NCBI GenBank assembly: GCA_902470405.1
Contig: CABRGJ010000008.1
Coordinates: 1 to 10,707 of the forward strand
DNA length: 10,707 nucleotides
Source: an uncultured Eggerthella sp.
GTDB taxonomy: Bacteria > Actinomycetota > Coriobacteriia > Coriobacteriales > Eggerthellaceae
Reading direction: 5' to 3'
Both the position numbers and the translations under genes were made by a program. Each line of letters starts with the position of its first letter. The stretch's first letter is position 1. Shown piece by piece: positions 6,749-10,707 of this stretch. The notes beneath the pieces are model-generated. The model was not told the origin of the DNA. It saw only the letters and a program-made list of their open reading frames with translations, and searched no databases.

Positions 6749-6781
6749 GCCTGACCACTCCACCGAAATGGAGTAGAATAG

Positions 6782-6820
6782 CGGAAGATCGTGGAGCATC
6801 GCGGTCTTCCGTTCTTTCGT
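6782..6820 (+). terminator. Intrinsic terminator of glnN
   Basis: CGGAAGATC (6782-6790) pairs with GGTCTTCCG (6803-6811), 9 bp including one G-U, around a 12-nt loop. The stretch TTCTTTCGTT follows. It lies 33 nt after the stop codon. A smaller 6-bp hairpin, ACTCCA/TGGAGT (6757-6774), precedes it. Confidence 0.65.
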
Positions 6821-6848
6821 TATCGTGAAGAATATGGATGTGAAGCGT

Positions 6849-6870
6849 GCCGGCAAGCCCGGCTCTTTTT
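6849..6870 (+). terminator. Second terminator-like hairpin, just before the yerC-like gene
   Basis: GCCGG (6849-6853) pairs with CCGGC (6859-6863) around the loop CAAGC, followed by TCTTTTT (6864-6870). It is short but GC-only and has a good T-tract. It sits 33 nt before the start of the next operon, leaving little room for a promoter downstream. It may be a back-up terminator for glnN or an attenuator in the leader of the yerC-like operon. Confidence 0.55.
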
Positions 6871-6902
6871 ATAGGATCACCCCCGTGCTGAAAGGGTAGT
6901 TC

Positions 6903-7196
6903 ATGTCAGAGTTGCGTACGCGAGAAGTCGATGATCTCTTAAGCGTCCTAGCGGGTCTTGCCGACCCGGACGATGTCTTCGCGCTCCTAGAGGATCTGTT
7001 CACGATTCGCGAGATCAAAGATACTTCGCAGCGTCTCGAGCTCGCTCGTTTGTTGCGTCGAGGCGAATCGTATGCCTCGATCGAGAAAACGACGGGAGCC
7101 TCGGCTACCACTATTGCGCGCGTTTCTAAAGCGCTGAACTACGGTACAGGTGGCTATCAGCTCGCACTTGAGTTGCTTGAAGAAAAGGACTGCTAG
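6903..7196 (+). CDS. TrpR-like regulator, YerC/YecD family
   Basis: Small DNA-binding protein of 97 residues, all-helical like TrpR. The sequence fits the YerC/YecD branch. A helical N-terminal part (6-52) contains FTIREIKDTSQRLELARLL, and a helix-turn-helix follows at about 56-78 (ESYASIEKTTGASATTIARV). The ending SKALNYGTGGYQLAL (75-89) is typical of this branch. TrpR represses tryptophan genes when bound to tryptophan; whether this branch binds tryptophan is not something I can infer from sequence. GAAAGGG 6 nt upstream supports the ATG at 6903. It is the first gene of a compact three-gene operon. The next start codon follows its stop codon directly, so it most likely controls this operon. 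Confidence 0.9.
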   Translation: MSELRTREVDDLLSVLAGLADPDDVFALLEDLFTIREIKDTSQRLELARLLRRGESYASIEKTTGASATTIARVSKALNYGTGGYQLALELLEEKDC

Positions 7197-8309
7197 ATGT
7201 CCGCGGCGAAAGCGTTTCTTCAACGCAAGGATATTGAGGTATCTGTTCAGCGCTATCTTATCGATGCGCTCAGCGCCATGGCACAAGGCCTGTTCGCTTC
7301 TTTGCTCATGGGCACGATCTTAGCAACCATCGGCCAGCAGGCGAACATCCCGCTGCTCGTCGAGATCGGCGATTTTGCGAAGAGCGCAGCCGGTCCTGCT
7401 ATGGCTGTTGCGATCGGCTTTGCACTGAAAGCCCCTTCGCTCGTCTTGTTCTCCCTGGTCGCAGTAGGCTATGCATCGAACGCGCTCGGCGGTGCGGGAG
7501 GGCCGCTTGCCGTGCTCATCATCGCGATCTTCGCAGCAGAAGCAGGTAAGTTGGTCGCGAACGAAACGAAGATCGATATTCTCGTCACGCCACTTGTGGT
7601 CATCATGGTAGGCTGCTTGCTCTCTTATTGGTGGGCTCCAGCCATTGGGGCTGCAGCTTCATGGGTTGGCAGTCTTATCATGTGGGCGACAGATCTACAG
7701 CCATTCTTCATGGGAGTCATCGTTTCAGCCTTAGTGGGCATGGCGCTTACGCTGCCCATCTCGTCCGCTGCGATCTGCGCCGCGCTTGGTCTCACAGGTC
7801 TTGCAGGTGGTGCTGCAGTGGCAGGCTGTTGTGCGCAGATGGTCGGATTCGCGGTCATGAGCTTTAAAGAGAATCGCTGGGGTGGGCTGATCTCGCAAGG
7901 TATTGGCACATCCATGCTGCAGATGGGAAACATCATCCGTAATCCGCGCATCTGGATCCCGCCAACGCTCGCTGCTATGATCACGGGCCCCATTGCCACA
8001 TGCATCTTCCAAATGCGTATGGATGGTGCTGCTATCTCATCAGGTATGGGTACGTGCGGCTTGGTCGGTCCGATCGGCGTCTATACCGGTTGGCTCGCTG
8101 ATATTCAAGCAGGCACGATGAGCGCGATCACGCTCTTCGATTGGACTGGCCTCATTCTTATTTGCTTTGTTCTGCCGGCTCTTCTCACCTATGTGTTCGG
8201 TTGGTTCTTCCGTAAACGTGGTTGGATCAAGGAAGACGATTTGAAGCTGGAGAGCGCGGATGCGGTCGTGGCTAAGGAAGAGCCGCAACCACAGGGAAGC
8301 GCGGCATAA
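7197..8309 (+). CDS. PfoR/PTS_EIIC_2-type membrane protein
   Basis: Polytopic inner-membrane protein of 370 residues with roughly 8-10 hydrophobic segments from about 20 to 337, ending in a charged cytoplasmic tail (338-370). The blocks SQGIGTSMLQMGNIIRNPRIWIPP (233-256) and GMGTCGLVGPIGVY (283-296) mark the family that groups PTS transporter subunit IIC-like proteins with PfoR, named after a Clostridium perfringens toxin regulator. No IIA or IIB domain is fused or adjacent, so phosphotransfer-driven sugar uptake is unsupported here; the substrate is unknown. Gly/Ala-rich helices and the pair Cys211-Cys212 are notable. The start is fixed by AAGGA 7 nt upstream and by contact with the preceding stop codon (TAGATG). 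The next gene begins 8 nt downstream, so the three are cotranscribed. Confidence 0.87.
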   Translation: MSAAKAFLQRKDIEVSVQRYLIDALSAMAQGLFASLLMGTILATIGQQANIPLLVEIGDFAKSAAGPAMAVAIGFALKAPSLVLFSLVAVGYASNALGGAGGPLAVLIIAIFAAEAGKLVANETKIDILVTPLVVIMVGCLLSYWWAPAIGAAASWVGSLIMWATDLQPFFMGVIVSALVGMALTLPISSAAICAALGLTGLAGGAAVAGCCAQMVGFAVMSFKENRWGGLISQGIGTSMLQMGNIIRNPRIWIPPTLAAMITGPIATCIFQMRMDGAAISSGMGTCGLVGPIGVYTGWLADIQAGTMSAITLFDWTGLILICFVLPALLTYVFGWFFRKRGWIKEDDLKLESADAVVAKEEPQPQGSAA

Positions 8310-8317
8310 AGGAGACC

Positions 8318-9202
8318 ATGGCGCTCAGAGCTCGACATATTCGCAGCCTGTCCAGTCGGATGCACGCGGTCGGCGGATCGTGGTGGCTCGTTGCGCTCTT
8401 CGCGCTCGTGCTCGTTTGTTCGTGCTTGAGCGGATGTGCGCCAGAGCAAGAAGACGATCAGCCCGATCTTGAGTATAGGACCGAGCTGATGGACGAGGGT
8501 ACGCTCAAGGTGCTCACAGCGCTCGACTACCCGCCTTTCGAGGCAGGAAGTGCACAAGAGCCTTGGGGCTACGATATTGCAGTCGCGCGAGAGATCGCGG
8601 ATCGTTTGGGCCTTTCACTCGAGTTCGTTTCGGTTCCTCGTGCAGACATCGTCTCGACGCTTGCATGTGAGCCATCATCAGCGACGGATGAGGCAGAGCA
8701 GGTCGATCCGCAAGGTGATATTGCGCTTGCAGCGCTTGCTATCACAGCGCAACGAGACGATAAGGTCGATTTCAGCAGTTGGTATTACGTCGGCAATCAG
8801 GCGGTCGTTGCGCTGGATGGCGCATATCAGAGCACGACTGAGTTCGATAGGGCAAAGACGCGTATTGCGGTAGTGAAGGGCAGCACTTGTCTTGATACCG
8901 CGCGTTCGCTTACGGATGAGAAGTTGGTCGTTGAATATTCATCGGCGCGCAAATGCCTTGAGGCGCTTCAAGCAAAAGAGGCACAAGCGGCAGTGCTCGA
9001 TCTGCCTGTTGCTACGTATCTGCTCGAGAACGAATTCGCAGGAATGCGTATCATCGAGCACATTATGACAGGCGAGGCGTATGGTATTGCGCTGCCAACT
9101 CGATCAGGCCATTTGAAGGATGCGATCAACGGCGTACTGCAAGAGATGGAAGAGGATGGCACGCTCGAGCGTCTCGAAGATGAATACATGACTTCTAGAT
9201 GA
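8318..9202 (+). CDS. Family 3 solute-binding lipoprotein
   Basis: Predicted exported lipoprotein of 294 residues. A long basic n-region (1-22) precedes a hydrophobic core (23-36) and a lipobox LSGC, so the mature protein would start at lipidated Cys40. The rest follows the amino-acid-type periplasmic-binding fold: GTLKVLTALDYPPFEAG (61-77), WGYDIAVAREIADRLGL (83-99), ITAQRDDKVDFSSWYY (142-157) and AAVLDLPVATYLL (224-236). Arg146 and Asp228 sit where amino-acid binders contact the ligand carboxylate and amino groups. An insertion rich in Glu/Ser/Asp (118-133) is unusual. No ABC permease or ATPase gene lies nearby; the only transporter-like neighbour is the PfoR-type protein upstream. AAAGGAG overlaps the preceding stop codon and supports the ATG. 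The gene ends 8 bp inside the convergent tetR gene. Confidence 0.9.
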   Translation: MALRARHIRSLSSRMHAVGGSWWLVALFALVLVCSCLSGCAPEQEDDQPDLEYRTELMDEGTLKVLTALDYPPFEAGSAQEPWGYDIAVAREIADRLGLSLEFVSVPRADIVSTLACEPSSATDEAEQVDPQGDIALAALAITAQRDDKVDFSSWYYVGNQAVVALDGAYQSTTEFDRAKTRIAVVKGSTCLDTARSLTDEKLVVEYSSARKCLEALQAKEAQAAVLDLPVATYLLENEFAGMRIIEHIMTGEAYGIALPTRSGHLKDAINGVLQEMEEDGTLERLEDEYMTSR

Positions 9203-9863
9203 GCGATCCTTCTTGTATAGGAAGTGGTTCGAGCGCGAACTGCACATCCTCGTTGGCAGCGAGCGACTTCAGATAGTCTTGCAGCATAGCATCAGTGTGG
9301 TTCGCTAGATCGATGCGACCTTCGAACACGCACCAGTAATAGATGTTGCCTGTTATGATGACGCCGATGCGCAAGAGCGCAGTATTGATATCCACATCGC
9401 TGCGCACTTCACCAGCTGCTTTGCCTTCGATCAGGTAGTCTTTGACGCGGTCGAGCACCATTTCGCTTTCGGGATCGCGCTCAAGGAAATTGAACGTCGG
9501 ATTCGTGTTGGCTGCATAGAGCCCTGTGATGAATTCGAGTCCGGTCTCGAGAACGCATTGGATATAGAAGCGATAGATAAGCGCGACCTTCTCGAGGGAG
9601 GAGGAAGTGGATGCATCTTCTTCAGCCTTTTGCTTGTAGCTGGTGAAGACGTTCTGTAGGTAATAGAAGACCAGATCATCCTTGCTGTCGAATAGGTTGT
9701 AGAAGCTGCCCGTGGAAAGCCCTGCTTCCTCGCAGATATTGCGCACGGTGAGGTACTTCATACCATATTGGTTGACGAGCTCGATAGCGGCTTCGAGTAG
9801 TTTTTCGCGTGTGGCCTGGGCGCGGCTTTCGCGCACGGACACGTATTTTCTCTTCGTACCCAT
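9195..9863 (-). CDS. TetR/AcrR-family transcriptional regulator
   Basis: Cytoplasmic regulator of 222 residues. The N-terminal domain is typical: TREKLLEAAIELVNQYGMKYLTVRNICEEAGLSTGSFYNLFDSKDDLVFYY spans 18-68, with the recognition helix at about 49-57. The C-terminal ligand domain (about 70-205) is divergent and gives no ligand. AAGGA lies 9 nt upstream of the ATG at 9863. It is divergent from the CoA-transferase gene, and a strong inverted repeat lies in the shared region, so the likely role is repression of that gene and perhaps of itself. A possible minus-strand promoter has TTGACC (9949-9944) and TAAAAA (9927-9922), 16 nt apart. Its 3' end overlaps the convergent lipoprotein gene by 8 bp. 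Confidence 0.93.
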   Translation of the reverse strand: MGTKRKYVSVRESRAQATREKLLEAAIELVNQYGMKYLTVRNICEEAGLSTGSFYNLFDSKDDLVFYYLQNVFTSYKQKAEEDASTSSSLEKVALIYRFYIQCVLETGLEFITGLYAANTNPTFNFLERDPESEMVLDRVKDYLIEGKAAGEVRSDVDINTALLRIGVIITGNIYYWCVFEGRIDLANHTDAMLQDYLKSLAANEDVQFALEPLPIQEGSLI

Positions 9864-9957
9864 GGGTCACCGTCCTTCATGTGTTTGTCCGTAAAAGTAC
9901 GGTCTTTCCAATCCTAACTTCTTTTTAGGGCGATGGGACGAGTGGTCAAGTAAATGG

Positions 9958-10002
9958 TTGTTGACGAATCGTCCTGTTCGTGGTGAAATGATAACATAAT
10001 AT
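9958..10002 (+). promoter_or_regulatory. Candidate promoter of the CoA-transferase gene
   Basis: TTGACG (9961-9966) with TGAAAT (9984-9989) at 17-nt spacing is one option. CATAAT (9995-10000) or TAATAT (9997-10002) is an alternative -10 with a poor -35. Either choice puts the transcription start at or just before the inverted repeat at 10003-10024. A perfect 5+1+5 palindrome, GACGAATCGTC (9963-9973), overlaps the -35. Confidence 0.45.
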
Positions 10003-10024
10003 GAACGTGTTCTAAAACACGTTC
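10003..10024. promoter_or_regulatory. Inverted-repeat operator, probably for the divergent TetR protein
   Basis: GAACGTGTT (10003-10011) and AACACGTTC (10016-10024) are perfect 9-bp inverted repeats around CTAA. The 22-bp dyad lies in the tetR/CoA-transferase intergenic region, over or just after the predicted CoA-transferase start of transcription and 24 bp before its ATG. Size, symmetry and place are typical of TetR-family operators. The link to this TetR protein is inferred from location. Confidence 0.7.
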
Positions 10025-10048
10025 TATCCAATCGGACGAGGGGGAGAG

Positions 10049-10707
10049 ATGAGCGGACCATTAGAAGGCTACAAGGTCATCGAGTTCGCGACCTATGTTG
10101 CTGCGCCTTCGGGAGTGCGCATCTTGGGCGATTGGGGAGCGGAGATCATTAAGATCGAGGCTGCTGCAGGTGATGCGTATCGAACGAATTGGAACGTATA
10201 TCAAACACCGGGTGAGAGCGACTTGTACAACCCATGCTTCGACGTGGTAGGAGTGAACAAGCGCTTCATGGTGCTCGATCTGAAGAGTGATGAAGGTAAA
10301 GAGATACTTTACAAACTGCTCGAAGATGCCGATGTGTTCGTTACGAGCGCGCGCGAGAAAGCGCTCAAGAAGCTTGGCTGCGATTGGGAAACGCTACACG
10401 CGAAGTTTCCTAAGCTTGTCTACGGGCATGTGCGCGGATACGGCGAGCACGGAGCCATGCGGGTATGACTATACGGCTTATCACGCACGTTCGGGCGTGG
10501 GCGGTTCGCTCTATGAGAAGGGTGGCGCGCCGATGGTGGGAGGACCGGCATTCGGCGATCTGCAGACGGGTCTCGCGCTTTCGGGGGGCATCGCAGCCGC
10601 GCTCTTGGCGGCTCAACGTACGGGCATTGGCGATCGTGTGGTGGTGAGCTTGCATTCGGTTGGCGTGTACGTGATGAGCCTCGCGCATACGGCTTCGCAG
10701 TTCGGCG
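10049..10707 (+). pseudogene. Family III CoA-transferase (CaiB/BaiF/HadA type), frameshifted and cut by the window end
   Basis: Family III enzymes transfer CoA between carboxylic acids; HadA-type members activate 2-hydroxyacids in amino acid fermentation. From the ATG at 10049 the product opens with GPLEGYKVIEFATYVAAPSG (3-22), then GDWGAEIIKIEAAAGDAYR (27-45) and LVYGHVRGYGEHGAMR, and stops with TGA at 10466-10468 after 139 codons. The family sequence continues in the +1 frame from TAT at 10464: YDYTAYHARSGVGGSLYEKG, then FGDLQTG with the presumed catalytic Asp (10557-10559), open to the window end. Compared with HadA-like proteins, a D-x-P-G tetrapeptide is missing at the junction, which suggests loss of 11 nt rather than a single-base slip. 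The first fragment lacks the catalytic Asp. GGGGGAG at 10040-10046 acts as ribosome binding site. A sequencing error cannot be excluded. Confidence 0.85.

Noticed and set aside
10458..10468. Programmed +1 frameshift in the CoA-transferase gene
   Set aside because: The sequence CGG GTA TGA lacks a known slippery codon such as the CTT TGA of prfB, and family III CoA-transferases are not known to use recoding. A mutation or sequence error is simpler.
1..10707. CRISPR arrays, tRNA genes, insertion sequences, phage or defence genes
   Set aside because: No regular spaced repeats, cloverleaf-like segments, transposase motifs or terminal inverted repeats were seen by reading both strands.

Overview
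The window reads as ordinary chromosomal DNA of an anaerobic actinobacterium of the class Coriobacteriia, most likely an Eggerthellaceae-type organism of moderate GC content. A Cryptobacterium-like genome would fit, but this is inferred from gene content and protein style, not from any search. Supporting signs are the rplM-rpsI pair with an actinobacterial-style S9, a type III glutamine synthetase, a TrpR-like YerC/YecD protein, a PfoR-type membrane protein and a HadA/CaiB-type CoA-transferase. No CRISPR array, tRNA, rRNA, insertion sequence or phage gene was seen.

Layout. Positions 1-602 (minus) hold the N-terminal 200 residues of a MetY-type O-acetylhomoserine sulfhydrylase, cut by the window edge. 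It is divergent from metA (839-1759, plus). The MetA residue thought to select acetyl-CoA (Glu111) matches a MetY partner, so the two make a short direct-sulfhydrylation route to homocysteine. A strong promoter and a leader of about 160 nt precede the rplM-rpsI ribosomal protein operon (2121-2950), which ends in a clear intrinsic terminator. Next come a Pro/Gln-rich two-helix membrane protein (3130-3711), an AT-richer gap holding a possible 46-codon minus-strand ORF, and an XRE regulator fused to a zinc ribbon (4046-4513). A type III glutamine synthetase (4658-6748) has its own extended -10 promoter and a terminator.

Positions 6903-9202 form a tight three-gene operon: a TrpR/YerC-like regulator, a PfoR/PTS_EIIC_2-like membrane protein, and a family 3 solute-binding lipoprotein with no ABC permease or ATPase beside it. 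This is the least explained unit in the window. It converges on, and overlaps by 8 bp, a TetR regulator gene (9195-9863, minus). The TetR gene is divergent from a family III CoA-transferase gene (10049 onward). A perfect 9+4+9 inverted repeat just before the CoA-transferase start is a strong operator candidate. The CoA-transferase frame is broken near 10463, before its catalytic aspartate, in a way that looks like an 11-nt deletion.

Nothing here is a clear undescribed defence or mobile system. The best leads are the YerC-PfoR-SBP operon, the TetR operator with its broken target gene, the rplM leader fold and the small ORF at 3763-3903.
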